From: CAXSBR01 sp964252015
GTDB lineage: Bacteria; Actinomycetota; Actinomycetes; Mycobacteriales; Jatrophihabitantaceae
Reading direction: 5' to 3'
NCBI GenBank assembly: GCA_964252015.1
Contig: CAXULW010000009.1
Location: forward strand, 62,001 to 126,000
Length of the DNA stretch: 64,000 nt
Under the pieces are notes generated by a model that did not search any database, was not told the DNA's origin, and saw nothing but the letters and a program-made list of their open reading frames with translations. The translations under genes were made by a program, and so were the position numbers. Positions 43,375 to 52,117 of the stretch are shown in pieces; the stretch's first letter is position 1; each line of letters starts with the position of its first letter.

Positions 43375-43469
43375 CCGCCGTCTTTCTCACCGGTGTCGCC
43401 AGCGCCCACTTCACGTTCCTGGAGAACCCGGCCGCGTTCAACCTCGTCGTCGAGGCATCCCTGTCGTAG
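43371..43469 (+). pseudogene. C-terminal remnant of an alpha/beta hydrolase-like gene
   Basis: Directly after the SDR truncation, and two phases shifted, a short open stretch reads ...LTAVFLTGVASAHFTF followed by LENPAAFNLVVEASLS and TAG at 43467-43469. The HFTFLENPAAFN pattern is the usual C-terminal end of an alpha/beta hydrolase, with the catalytic His. No start codon, core domain or ribosome site is present. It overlaps the tail of the convergent GT4 gene by about 30 bp. Confidence 0.5.
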
Positions 43470-44610
43470 CGAACGGCCTTCCCGTGGCCAGATCCCGCAC
43501 GCCGACCGGCCCGCCGGCCACGCTGCCTGCGCCGGCGTGGTTTCGGAGATCAGACTCGAGCAGGGCCTGGTACTCACTGAGATAGAAGTCGGCCACGCGG
43601 GCGGGTGTGAACTGACGGGCGTAGGTCCGCCCGGCGGCGGTGTCGGTGGTCCGGCGCCCGGCGAGTACCTCGCTGATGGCGTTGCTCAGCGCCGGCGGGT
43701 CGTTCGCGGGGACGGTGACCCCGCGCCCGTGCGACAGGGTGTCGACGAGCCCGTCGACTGCCGCGCCGACGACGGGCACACCGAGGCCGAGCGCCAGCAC
43801 TGCGCTCTGGGACCACGCCTCCTCACGCGAAGGCACGACGTGCAGGTCGCTGCCGGCGATGAAGGTCCAGGGCTGGTCGACCCAACCGGGCACGACGACG
43901 CGATCGGACAACCCGTGCCGTTCGACCGCGCCCAGCACCTGGGCGCGCATCGGCCCGTCTCCGAGCACGAATGCCGTCCGCTCACCCAGGTCGGTGAGCG
44001 CCAACGCCTCGATCAGGATGTCGACACCCTTGTCGGGACAGAACCGTCCGGCGAAGGTGATCCGGGCGGGCAGGTCACCGCTCGGGGTGGCGTCCAGCCC
44101 GGCAACCGGAGATCGGGCCGGGGTGACGGTGCCGGGGCGCGCCCCGGCGGCGGTGACGAACGCCCGGGCGGCCGGACCCATGGCGAAGAATCGGTCGACG
44201 CGGGCCGCGGCCGGGCGCATCGAGTGCACGTGGCGCACGCTCCAGTTCACCTCGTTGTGTTCGGTCGCGACCAACGGGGTGCGCCCGATCACCTGAGCCG
44301 TCGCCCACCACGCCCCCACCATGTGCGCGTGCACCAGGTCGGCACCGCTGAGGCGGTCAGATAGCCACGCCGCGAATCGGCGCGAGCGGCGCCACTGCAG
44401 GTTGTGCGTGGGGTGGATGGCGTCGCGCAGCCGGTAGGCGACGGCGGGCAGACCGTGCGCCTTCGCCAGCGCCATCCCCTGCGGGGTCGCGTCGCCGACG
44501 AGCAGCGAGGTTGTCACGCCATGGCGCAGCGCCAGCTCACGCGACAGCCGTAACACCGCCAACTGAGCCCCACCGGGCTCGAGCTTGGCCAGAACCCGGA
44601 TTACGTGCAT
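43438..44610 (-). CDS. GT4-family glycosyltransferase
   Basis: A 390-residue GT-B fold glycosyltransferase. The N-terminal domain begins HVIRVLAKLEPGGAQLAVL, with the GGA acceptor-side loop. The C-terminal donor domain has ITFAGRFCPDKGVDILIEAL, FVLGDGPMRAQV and the donor-binding PSREEAWSQSAVLALGLGVPVV region, where EAW-SQ is a variant of E-x7-E. It transfers a sugar from a nucleotide donor to a lipid or glycan. The C-terminal 25 residues, rich in Gly/Val/Arg, run into an adjacent decayed hydrolase scar and may not belong to the ancestral protein. The gene stands alone. Confidence 0.9.
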   Translation of the reverse strand: MHVIRVLAKLEPGGAQLAVLRLSRELALRHGVTTSLLVGDATPQGMALAKAHGLPAVAYRLRDAIHPTHNLQWRRSRRFAAWLSDRLSGADLVHAHMVGAWWATAQVIGRTPLVATEHNEVNWSVRHVHSMRPAAARVDRFFAMGPAARAFVTAAGARPGTVTPARSPVAGLDATPSGDLPARITFAGRFCPDKGVDILIEALALTDLGERTAFVLGDGPMRAQVLGAVERHGLSDRVVVPGWVDQPWTFIAGSDLHVVPSREEAWSQSAVLALGLGVPVVGAAVDGLVDTLSHGRGVTVPANDPPALSNAISEVLAGRRTTDTAAGRTYARQFTPARVADFYLSEYQALLESDLRNHAGAGSVAGGPVGVRDLATGRPFATTGMPRRRG

Positions 44611-44819
44611 TCGGCTGCCATTCGTCGGGACCCGCCGAATGGTCGGTGCTCGGCGCCCTCAAGGTAACCGCGGGCAGCCGGGACACGACGTCATTCGGGG
44701 TTCCTCCGACGACCTGTTCACCAGCTATTCAGCCGAGATCCTTCTGCTCGGTGACTGCCCGGTGACTGCCCGGTGGCCGGGCGCTCGCCGCGCGCCGCCG
44801 AGCCGCTCGTCAGCGCAGC

Positions 44820-45128
44820 TCAGGCGCAGTCGCGACACACCAGCCGACGGGTGTGCTTGGGGTCGCGGCGGCTTCGATGATGGACGAGGAAGCAGGACGA
44901 ACAGGTGAACTCGTCGACCTGTTTGGGCAGGACCCGCACGATCACGTCTTCACCGGTCAGCGCCGACAGGTCCGCGCCGGGCAGCTCGAGCGCGTCGTTG
45001 AGATCGGTCTCATCGACATCGATGACGCCGGACCTGCTGTCGGCCCGGCGACTCTGGAGCTCTTCGATCGAGTCATCGCCGGGATCGGCAAAGGCGACGG
45101 GGCGGGGGGCGTCGTAATCAGTGGCCAT
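44820..45128 (-). CDS. DUF4193 family zinc-ribbon-like protein
   Basis: A 102-residue protein with an acidic N-terminal half and a C-terminal metal-binding motif FTCSSCFLVHHRSR ... CRDCA, giving two Cys pairs. It starts MATDYDAPRP. DUF4193 is nearly universal in actinobacteria and its function is not established; the zinc ribbon and acidic part suggest an interaction with RNA polymerase or ribosomes, which is only a guess. The GTG at 45131 could start a one-residue-longer form, but the ATG at 45128 lies seven bases from GGAG. It is divergent from a GNAT gene. Confidence 0.9.
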   Translation of the reverse strand: MATDYDAPRPVAFADPGDDSIEELQSRRADSRSGVIDVDETDLNDALELPGADLSALTGEDVIVRVLPKQVDEFTCSSCFLVHHRSRRDPKHTRRLVCRDCA

Positions 45129-45232
45129 CACTGATCTCCAACCAAGAGATTGAGGCCGGCCCGCGGGAGTCGGGCCTGAGCGAAGGCTATGCCTTTTCGC
45201 GTGGGTGCCGGTCGTTCGTGGAGTCAGCCGGA

Positions 45233-45247
45233 CATACTGCGAGCGTG
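45233..45247 (+). promoter_or_regulatory. Possible -10 element placing a leaderless start for the GNAT gene
   Basis: CATACT at 45233-45238 is followed by six bases and then GTG at 45245. If CATACT is the -10 box, transcription would begin at or next to that codon. No clear -35 box is seen. This is the basis for preferring the GTG at 45245 over the one at 45218. Confidence 0.3.
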
Positions 45248-45730
45248 CAGTGGGGCGGGCTCGACAGTGTGCGGGTGGCCTCGACCGCCGATGCCGACGA
45301 CGTCGCCCGATTGCTCGATGCGTTCAACCGCGAGTTCGATACGCCCACCCCGGGCCCGACCGTTCTGACGGCGCGGCTGACCCGGTTGCTGGCCGGCAAC
45401 AACGTCTTCGCGTTGCTGGCGGGCGATCCGGCCTTTGCGTTTGCATTGCTCACCTTGCGCCCGAACGTCTGGTATGACGGGCCGGTCGCCCTGCTCGACG
45501 AGCTGTACGTTGCGCCCACGCAGCGCGGGCGCGGGGTCGGTTCGGCACTGCTCACGGCGGCCGAGGCGCTGATCCTGCTGCGCGGCGGCGAGGTGCTGGA
45601 GATCAACGTCGACAGCGCGGACGTCGACGCCCGTCGCTTCTACGAACGGCACGGCTACCGCAACACCGACCCGGGCCAGGCCGATCCGCTGCTGTACTAC
45701 TACCGGCAGCTCGACCCCGGCCCGGACTAG
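45245..45730 (+). CDS. GNAT-family N-acetyltransferase
   Basis: A 161-residue (170 if GTG 45218 is used) acetyltransferase. The acetyl-CoA motif is LLDELYVAPTQRGRGVGSALL followed by a helix, with the pyrophosphate-binding QRGRGVG loop intact. The C-terminal part contains RRFYERHGYRNT, the common GNAT ending. The substrate is unknown. It sits between DUF4193 (divergent) and a PIN remnant (convergent, 23 bp apart). I favour the start at 45245 because the homology begins there and a -10-like box is correctly spaced. Confidence 0.85.
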   Translation: MQWGGLDSVRVASTADADDVARLLDAFNREFDTPTPGPTVLTARLTRLLAGNNVFALLAGDPAFAFALLTLRPNVWYDGPVALLDELYVAPTQRGRGVGSALLTAAEALILLRGGEVLEINVDSADVDARRFYERHGYRNTDPGQADPLLYYYRQLDPGPD

Positions 45731-45753
45731 CCACTACGCGTCGATGGCGGGCA

Positions 45754-45966
45754 TCAATTGCGGACGGTAAGCCCGCGCCGTCGCGCGGCGGTCGCCAACC
45801 CGACGGCGAAAGTAGCCAACACGGCACGGTGTCGGTCGGCCACGTCGAGGACGCAACAGTCGGGAAGCTTGAGCCCGGTGACAACCCGTAGTTCAGCCAG
45901 CCGTAGCGCCTCGCTGTCGTCGGTGGAGGCGACGACGATGCCCAAGTCCGTGACATCCTGGCGCAT
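45754..45966 (-). pseudogene. PIN-domain (VapC-like) toxin remnant
   Basis: The 70-residue frame matches only the C-terminal half of a PIN domain, with GLKLPDCCVLDVADRHRAVLATF followed by ARRRGLTV. The conserved Asp in KLPD is kept. The last acidic residue of the usual ATFD motif is Ala, and the N-terminal half with the first catalytic Asp is missing. No antitoxin gene is adjacent. It is most likely a decayed toxin-antitoxin remnant. The ATG at 45966 may not be used. Confidence 0.6.
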
Positions 45967-46040
45967 TTCCCGGCCCCGCTCCGGCCGGCTTACTACCCGC
46001 CGTGGGCCTGGCCGGGACCGCGTCCGACCGGTGGTGCACC

Positions 46041-46919
46041 ATGACGGCCATGGCGACGATCTCCTTGGCCGACGGGCGCGAGCTGGATTTCCAGGTGTCC
46101 GGTCCGGCCGAGGGGATTCCGCTGCTCTTTCATCACGGCACGCCCGGTTCGGTGGTGCCGGTGCGGTCCGTGGCGCGGGCCGCGGCCGAGCGCGGCTTGC
46201 GACTGGTCACCTACTCCCGCGCCGGGTACGGCGGTTCCACCCGCAACCCGGGCCGCACCGTGGCCGACGTCGTCTCCGACGTCGAGGCCGTCCTCGACCA
46301 CCTCGGCGCCCCGCGGTGTGCCGTCGCCGGCTGGTCCGGCGGCGGACCCCATGCGCTGGCCAGCGGCGCGCGGCTGCCAGACCGGGTGGCCGCGGTGTTG
46401 TGCATCGCCGGGGTCGGGCCGTGGCGGGCCGAGGGACTGGACTTCCTGGCCGGGATGGGCGCGCAGAACATCGACGAGTTCGGCGCTGCGGTCGACGGCG
46501 AAACGCCGCTGCGGGCCTACCTCGAGGCGGCGGCGGTGGAGCTGCGCAACCCGAGCCCGGCCGACATCGTCCGCGAGATGAGCACGCTGCTACCGGCCGT
46601 CGACGTGGCCGCCCTCACCGACGAGTTCGGCTCGGACATGGCCGCCGGGTTCGCCGAGGCGTTGCGCACCGGCGTGGACGGTTGGCTCGACGACGACCTG
46701 GCCTTCACCCGGGACTGGGGTTTCGGCCTGGCCGAAATCGCCGTACCGACCTTCGTCTGGCAGGGCAGCGCTGACCTGATGGTGCCGTTCGCGCACGGTC
46801 GCTGGCTGGCCGAGCACATCCCGAACGCGGTGGTCCACCTGGAACCCGACGAGGGGCACCTGTCCCTTTCCCTGGGTGCGCTGGACCGCATGCTGGACGA
46901 ACTCGTCGGCATCCTCTGA
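46041..46919 (+). CDS. Alpha/beta hydrolase
   Basis: A 292-residue alpha/beta-hydrolase-fold enzyme. It has the oxyanion HHGTPGS motif, the nucleophile elbow AGWSGGGPHALA with Ser, a later acid residue in FVWQGSADLMVPF, and the catalytic His in DEGHLSLS. Substrate could be an ester, epoxide or lactone and cannot be named. The frame is open from 46002, but the ATG at 46041 (or 46050) gives the expected start. Neither has a good ribosome site. It precedes the GGDEF-EAL gene but is probably a separate unit. Confidence 0.88.
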   Translation: MTAMATISLADGRELDFQVSGPAEGIPLLFHHGTPGSVVPVRSVARAAAERGLRLVTYSRAGYGGSTRNPGRTVADVVSDVEAVLDHLGAPRCAVAGWSGGGPHALASGARLPDRVAAVLCIAGVGPWRAEGLDFLAGMGAQNIDEFGAAVDGETPLRAYLEAAAVELRNPSPADIVREMSTLLPAVDVAALTDEFGSDMAAGFAEALRTGVDGWLDDDLAFTRDWGFGLAEIAVPTFVWQGSADLMVPFAHGRWLAEHIPNAVVHLEPDEGHLSLSLGALDRMLDELVGIL

Positions 46920-47071
46920 CGGACGGGCTCGTCGCGCGGGCTTCAGAATTGCCGAGAAAACCAGCGCTGGCTAAGGTTGGCGTGAAGATGCACCCCCGCT
47001 TCGGGGGTGTCGGGGACCGATGGTCCTGGGATGGTCGCGTGCGGCTGCCCAGTGCCGAAGGACGGTGCCCG

Positions 47072-49396
47072 GTGAGCGTCGTGGACGGTGACCGGGCGCT
47101 CGATCCCGGCGGATGGCGGCGGCTCAGGCGCCCGGCCGACATCGCGCAAGGGACACGGTGGCTGTTCGGGGTCCTGGCGTTGGCCACGCTCGCAGTGCAG
47201 GCCTCGACCTGGTTGGCCTTCGACCACGGCTGGGTCCAGGCGGTGGGGCTCGGCACGGCCGCGGTGCTCGCCACCTCGTGGATCACCAGCTACCTGTTGG
47301 GGCGGGTGCCGTGGCCACTCGATCTGGTCGAGGCGGCGGCGCTACTCGGGTTCGGGTTGTCGGGCAGCTCGCCCGAGCTGGTGTTCGCCATCATCCTGTC
47401 CGCGATGTGGTTCCGCGCCCTGTACGACTCCGCGTGGCGGTCGGCGGCGCGGTGCGCCATGTACATCGGCGTCGTCGTGCTCACCTTCGTGCTCTGGACC
47501 GCGGTCCCGGGCCACGGGGCGTTGCCGCACACCGACGCCAACCCCGGTGGCCTCGCGCTCATCGTCCTCACCGTCATGGGAGGTCGTCAGCTCGGCCGCG
47601 GCCTGGCCGCCCGGGAGCAGAACCTGCGTATGAACGCAGCGCTGGCCGCGGCGGGCTCGCGTTTGATCGGCATGACCGATGAGACCGCGATCCGGGCCCT
47701 GGCCTGGCGTACCGCCGTCGACATCTGCGCGACCTCACCGGGCGTACGGATGGTGCGGGTCCGGGGCAGCGAGCTGGGTCTGCGGGTGGATGTCACCACG
47801 GGCCGGCTCGACGGCGACGCGCTGGTCCTGCCCAGCGGATTGATCAACCCGACGCCGAACGGCACCGTCCTCACCGACCCGGCCCCGTTGAACCTCGCCG
47901 CCGGCGCAACGTTGGCGTGGGTCGTGTTCGACCTACCCCAGCAGAAGGACGGCTGGCTGCTGGTGGGTGCGCCCAACGGGGTCCCCCACGACGTGATGCT
48001 GGCCCTGCGCAGCCTGATCAACCAGGTCGTGCTCGCGTTGAGCAACAGCGACGTCCACCAGGAGCTGCTCGTACAGGCCTCGGAGGACTCCCTGACCGGG
48101 CTCGCGAACCGGGCCGCGTTCACGGCTGAACTGGCCACCGACCTGGCCTCGCTTCGCGGCACAGCAGCCGCGGTGCAGGTCCTCTTCCTGGACTTGGACG
48201 ACTTCAAGAACGTCAACGACCTGCTGGGCCACCATGCCGGGGACCTGCTATTGCGCGAGGTCGCGTCCAGGTTGCACCGAACCACGCGTCCCACCGATCT
48301 CTGCGCTCGCCTGGGTGGTGACGAGTTCGCGGTCATCCTGCGCGGCACCTCCGAGACCGTGGCCGTGGAGATCGCCCAACGCACGGTGGATGCCATCGCT
48401 GCGCCGATGCGCCTGGGCGAACACACGGCCCAGGTCGGCGCGAGCATCGGCGTCGCCACCGCCACCGCGGGCACCAGCCTGGAGTCGGTGGTCCAACACG
48501 CCGACATCGCGATGTACTCGGCCAAAGCGCGCGGAAAGGGCCGCACGCAGCTGTTCCACGCCGACCTTCTGCACGGTGAGGCCCGCACGAAGGCGTTCGA
48601 GCGCGACCTGGCCGCCGCCGCCGCGCTCGGCCAGCTGACCGTGTACTACCAACCGATCCTGACCCTGCCGGGCCTGCGCTGCACGGCGGTCGAGGCCCTG
48701 GTGCGGTGGCAACATCCCGTACAAGGTCTGCTCCCGCCGGACGACTTCATTCACGTCGCCGAGCAGACCGGCGCCATCACCGCCATCGGTGAGTTCGTGC
48801 TCGCCCGCGCCTGCGCCGACATCGTCTCCTGGCAGCTCGAGCACCCCGGGTCACCACTCAAGGTCCACGTCAACGTCTCCGCTCGGCAATTGGACGACGA
48901 CGCATTCATCACGCGCATGACCCATCACCTGGCCGAATCAGGCTTGGCCGCAGGCAATCTCGTCCTCGAGCTGACCGAATCCGTCATCCCCACCCCGGCC
49001 GCAGTGGACCGACTCCGCGACCTCGCCCTGCTCGGCATACACATCGCCATCGACGACTTCGGCACCGGCTACGCATCGTTGAACACCTTGCGGTCGCTGC
49101 CGGTAAGCGTCATCAAACTGGACCGGAGCTTCGTCGAAGACGCACTGACGAACCCCACCGATCGCACCATGATCACCGGCATCGTCACGATGAGCCGCGA
49201 GCTCGGCCTGTACACGATCGCCGAGGGCGTCGAGCGACCGGAGCAACGCGAGTTTCTCGAGCGCATCGGCACCGACGCGGTACAGGGCTACCTTCACCTA
49301 CGGCCCGTCCCCGCGACCCAGTTGGCGACGTGGCTGCGCACCAACCTCCACCAGCAACCGGAGTCGCCCCCGCTCCGACTGGTTCGCGGCGCCTGA
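47072..49396 (+). CDS. Membrane GGDEF-EAL bifunctional c-di-GMP enzyme
   Basis: A 774-residue protein with about five to six N-terminal helices (20-170), a GAF-like middle region (about 200-340), a GGDEF domain (about 350-510) and an EAL domain (about 530-765). The GGDEF motif LGGDEF is canonical, and RPTD five residues upstream is an intact inhibitory I-site. The EAL domain has VEALVRW, HVNVSARQL, LELTESV and DDFGTGYASL, so both cyclase and phosphodiesterase residues are present. It can make and break c-di-GMP. The frame is open from 46949; GTG at 47072 with AAGGA is the likely start. Confidence 0.88.
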   Translation: MSVVDGDRALDPGGWRRLRRPADIAQGTRWLFGVLALATLAVQASTWLAFDHGWVQAVGLGTAAVLATSWITSYLLGRVPWPLDLVEAAALLGFGLSGSSPELVFAIILSAMWFRALYDSAWRSAARCAMYIGVVVLTFVLWTAVPGHGALPHTDANPGGLALIVLTVMGGRQLGRGLAAREQNLRMNAALAAAGSRLIGMTDETAIRALAWRTAVDICATSPGVRMVRVRGSELGLRVDVTTGRLDGDALVLPSGLINPTPNGTVLTDPAPLNLAAGATLAWVVFDLPQQKDGWLLVGAPNGVPHDVMLALRSLINQVVLALSNSDVHQELLVQASEDSLTGLANRAAFTAELATDLASLRGTAAAVQVLFLDLDDFKNVNDLLGHHAGDLLLREVASRLHRTTRPTDLCARLGGDEFAVILRGTSETVAVEIAQRTVDAIAAPMRLGEHTAQVGASIGVATATAGTSLESVVQHADIAMYSAKARGKGRTQLFHADLLHGEARTKAFERDLAAAAALGQLTVYYQPILTLPGLRCTAVEALVRWQHPVQGLLPPDDFIHVAEQTGAITAIGEFVLARACADIVSWQLEHPGSPLKVHVNVSARQLDDDAFITRMTHHLAESGLAAGNLVLELTESVIPTPAAVDRLRDLALLGIHIAIDDFGTGYASLNTLRSLPVSVIKLDRSFVEDALTNPTDRTMITGIVTMSRELGLYTIAEGVERPEQREFLERIGTDAVQGYLHLRPVPATQLATWLRTNLHQQPESPPLRLVRGA

Positions 49397-49456
49397 TCCG
49401 CCGCACCTCCACACCGGGTCATCCGCGAGTTGCCGGCAGGTGCGGTCGGCGGAGCA

Positions 49457-50665
49457 CTAGGTTTCGCGCTGTGCGTCCAGCATGGTGTGCAGAACCTGCA
49501 GGTGCTGAGCCAGGACCACGTCCATGGTGAAGTGTCGCTCGACGAGTTGACGGCCGGCCGCGCCGATACCGCGTCGGCGATCGTCGTCACGCAAGAGCCC
49601 GATCAGCGCGTCGGCGATCGCGGGCGCATCATCGGGCGGGACGACGACGCAGCTCGGCCCGGAGCCCAGATCGCGGCCGAGATCGATACCGGTGAAGTTG
49701 TCCGGCCGCACTCCGGCAATGACGGCGACGCCGGCGGCCATGCTCTCCAACGTGGCCGTGCCCATCCCATAACCCTGCAGATCATGGGTTTCCACGTCGG
49801 CCACGGCCAGGTAGTCGGGCACGTCTGCCCGAGCCACGGCGCCGGTAGACACGACCGCATGCGCCACGCCGAGTTCGCGCGCCCGGCGCAGGAACACGTC
49901 GTAGTAGACGTGGCCCACCACGAGCAGGCGCACGGAGGGGAACTCGGCCAGCACCTTGGGCAGCGCCTCGACCAGGGCTACGCGGTCACGTAACGGGATC
50001 ACGTGGCCGAGGGAGACCACCACCGGGGCGGGGCCCAGATCGTGCCGGGCGCGGACGATATCGCCGTAGCCACCGCGCAATCGTTGCGGATCGACGCCGA
50101 CCGGGATGTGGTCGAGACCGGCGTACGCGCCCCGGTAACGGTGGCGGATGTAGGTGTCCATCTGCACGTCCATCACCACGATGCGGGGCCGGTAACGGCG
50201 CAGGATGGGGCGCACCACCAGCGCGTCCAACCACCGGAAAACCCCGTGATAATGGGCTTTCGGGTTCTCCAGTCGGGTGTGCACGGACAGCAGCGTGGGG
50301 ATGTCATGCTGGCGCGCGTACCGCCCGGTGGCCCAGGTCAGGTCGAAAAACTGGCCGTGCTGGTGCATGACCTCGGGCCGAAACGCGTCCAGCAGCTCGC
50401 CGATCCGCCGCCGTTGGGACGGACGCCTCGTGAAGGCCAGATCGAAGCTGACCGACAGCCGCGTCTGCGGCAACGACGCCGAAGGCAGCCGGACCACCCG
50501 CAGTCCCGGCTCGAGCTCCTCCTCGTGGGGGGCACCACGATAGGCCGCGGTGAGTACCAACACCTCGTGTCCCGCGCGGGCGTAACCCCGGGCCAGCGCG
50601 TCGGACAGATGGGCGCTGCCACCGACCCGCGGCGGGTAGAAGTTGTTGACCACGACGATGCGCAT
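49457..50665 (-). CDS. GT4-family glycosyltransferase
   Basis: A 402-residue GT-B glycosyltransferase starting MRIVVVNNFYPPRVGGSAHL. The donor domain shows VVSLGHVIPLRDRVALVEAL, RLLVVGHVYYD and EMAAG-type ATLESMAAGVAVIAG with PDNFTGIDLG. It probably adds a hexose to a lipid-linked glycan precursor. The ATG at 50665 overlaps the stop of the acyltransferase gene as TGATG, making it the last gene of a four-gene unit with DegT, an epimerase and the acyltransferase. It converges with the GGDEF-EAL gene. Confidence 0.9.
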   Translation of the reverse strand: MRIVVVNNFYPPRVGGSAHLSDALARGYARAGHEVLVLTAAYRGAPHEEELEPGLRVVRLPSASLPQTRLSVSFDLAFTRRPSQRRRIGELLDAFRPEVMHQHGQFFDLTWATGRYARQHDIPTLLSVHTRLENPKAHYHGVFRWLDALVVRPILRRYRPRIVVMDVQMDTYIRHRYRGAYAGLDHIPVGVDPQRLRGGYGDIVRARHDLGPAPVVVSLGHVIPLRDRVALVEALPKVLAEFPSVRLLVVGHVYYDVFLRRARELGVAHAVVSTGAVARADVPDYLAVADVETHDLQGYGMGTATLESMAAGVAVIAGVRPDNFTGIDLGRDLGSGPSCVVVPPDDAPAIADALIGLLRDDDRRRGIGAAGRQLVERHFTMDVVLAQHLQVLHTMLDAQRET

Positions 50666-51144
50666 CAGGGCGAATCCCCTTGTGGCATAGGTACAAACTG
50701 CACGTTGGCGGCTGCGCCAACCCCGTCCACCACCACGCTGGCCACCGGCCGCGCGGGGACACCGGCGACGACCGTGCGCGCGGGCACGTCGCGGGTGACG
50801 ACGGCACCGGCGGCGACCACGGCCTCGTCGCCGATGGTGACGCCCATGTTCACCACGGCGTTGGCCCCGACGAAGACGCGGTCACCGATCCGCGTCGGTG
50901 AACGTTCCACCTCGGTGAACGCGCGACCGGAGACGCAGCGACGCACCGAGGAGTGCGAGTAGATCTGGGCCCCGCTGGAGATGTCGCAACCGACACCGAC
51001 CCGGAGCCCGCCCGACCCGTCGATCACCGTGAACGCGCCGATCCAGGTGCCGGCGCCGATCTCGGGTTCCCCCACTATCCAGGCGTGCGGGTTGTAGGGG
51101 TTGGGTGGCAGCGACCAGGCCGCCGGGGCCGGGTCGCCGGTCAC
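50665..51144 (-). CDS. Hexapeptide-repeat acyltransferase (WbbJ/LpxA-like)
   Basis: A 159-residue left-handed beta-helix acyltransferase. Hexapeptide repeats run through VGEPEIGAGTWIGAFTVI, DISSGAQI, RIGDRVFVGANAVVN and GDEAVVAAGAVVTRDVPARTVV, with the catalytic-type His in SHSSVRR. It O- or N-acetylates a sugar, consistent with the aminotransferase in the same unit making an amino group for acetylation. The GTG start overlaps the epimerase stop (GTGA), and its own stop overlaps the GT4 start. Confidence 0.88.
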   Translation of the reverse strand: MTGDPAPAAWSLPPNPYNPHAWIVGEPEIGAGTWIGAFTVIDGSGGLRVGVGCDISSGAQIYSHSSVRRCVSGRAFTEVERSPTRIGDRVFVGANAVVNMGVTIGDEAVVAAGAVVTRDVPARTVVAGVPARPVASVVVDGVGAAANVQFVPMPQGDSP

Positions 51145-52100
51145 AGCGAGTTCGCCACCAGCCTGGTCATGCCGTCATTCACCGCGATCGTGGGTTCGAA
51201 GCCGAGGACCTTCTTGGCCCGCTGGGTATCCGCGGCGCGACGGGCGACCAGGACGTCACGCGGGTTGAACTGGGGTTCGACGTCGACGCCGACCGCGGCG
51301 ATGAGGATGCGCGCCAACTCGGCCACCGACGTGTCGATGCCGGTGCCGACGTTCACGGCCATGTTGTCCTGGTCAGCCTCCAGGGCCAGCACGGTCGCGC
51401 GGGCGATGTCGTGGACGTGGATGAAGTCCATCGACTGCTCACCGTTGCCGTCGATCACCGGAGCCTGGCCCTTCTTGAGCCGATCGACGAAGTGGTTGAT
51501 GACCGACGTGTAGTAGGCGGTGGTCTTCTGACCCTCGCCGTACACGTTGAAGAACCGCAACGCCAGCCACGACAGGCCCTTTTGGCGCTGGTAGTAGCCG
51601 AGCAGGTCCTCGCCGGCCCGCTTGCTGATGCAATACGGCGTCAACGGGTTGAGCCGGTCGTCCTCGTGCATCGGGATCGTCAGCGGGTCGCCGTACACGG
51701 ACGCGCTCGACGCGAACACCAGGCGCCGCACCCCGTGCGCGGCCGCGGCGGCGAAGACGTTGTGGTTGCCGACCATGTTGATGTCGATGCTTTCGAAGGG
51801 GTCGGACACGCTCTTGTTGATGCTCACGGCCGCGAAGTGGATGACCGACTCGCAGCCGGCCATCGCCTGGTGCACCGCGCCGCCGTAGCGCACGTCCTGG
51901 TCGATCAGGTCGACGCGACCGGTGGCGACCAGTTCGGTCATGCGCTCGCGGTCACCGCGGAACATGTTGTCGAACACGCGCACGTGATACCCGCGCTCGA
52001 GCAACATCGGTATCACGTGCATGCCGATGAAACCGGCGCCGCCGGTGAAAAACACGGTTCTCGGCTCGGTGACGGAGGGCGTGCTCGAAGGGGACGTCAT
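51141..52100 (-). CDS. NAD-dependent sugar-nucleotide epimerase/dehydratase
   Basis: A 319-residue extended SDR. The Rossmann motif FFTGGAGFIGMHV is at the N-terminus. The catalytic Tyr-Lys pair is YCISKRAGED, and RFFNVYGEGQK is the substrate-binding block of UDP-glucose 4-epimerase/GalE-like enzymes. It interconverts or dehydrates a nucleotide sugar. The ATG at 52100 follows CAGGAG; a TTG at 52121 is less likely. It lies 17 bp after the DegT gene and overlaps the acyltransferase start, in a four-gene glycan unit. Confidence 0.9.
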   Translation of the reverse strand: MTSPSSTPSVTEPRTVFFTGGAGFIGMHVIPMLLERGYHVRVFDNMFRGDRERMTELVATGRVDLIDQDVRYGGAVHQAMAGCESVIHFAAVSINKSVSDPFESIDINMVGNHNVFAAAAAHGVRRLVFASSASVYGDPLTIPMHEDDRLNPLTPYCISKRAGEDLLGYYQRQKGLSWLALRFFNVYGEGQKTTAYYTSVINHFVDRLKKGQAPVIDGNGEQSMDFIHVHDIARATVLALEADQDNMAVNVGTGIDTSVAELARILIAAVGVDVEPQFNPRDVLVARRAADTQRAKKVLGFEPTIAVNDGMTRLVANSL

Positions 52101-52117
52101 GGTGGCGGGCTCCTGAA

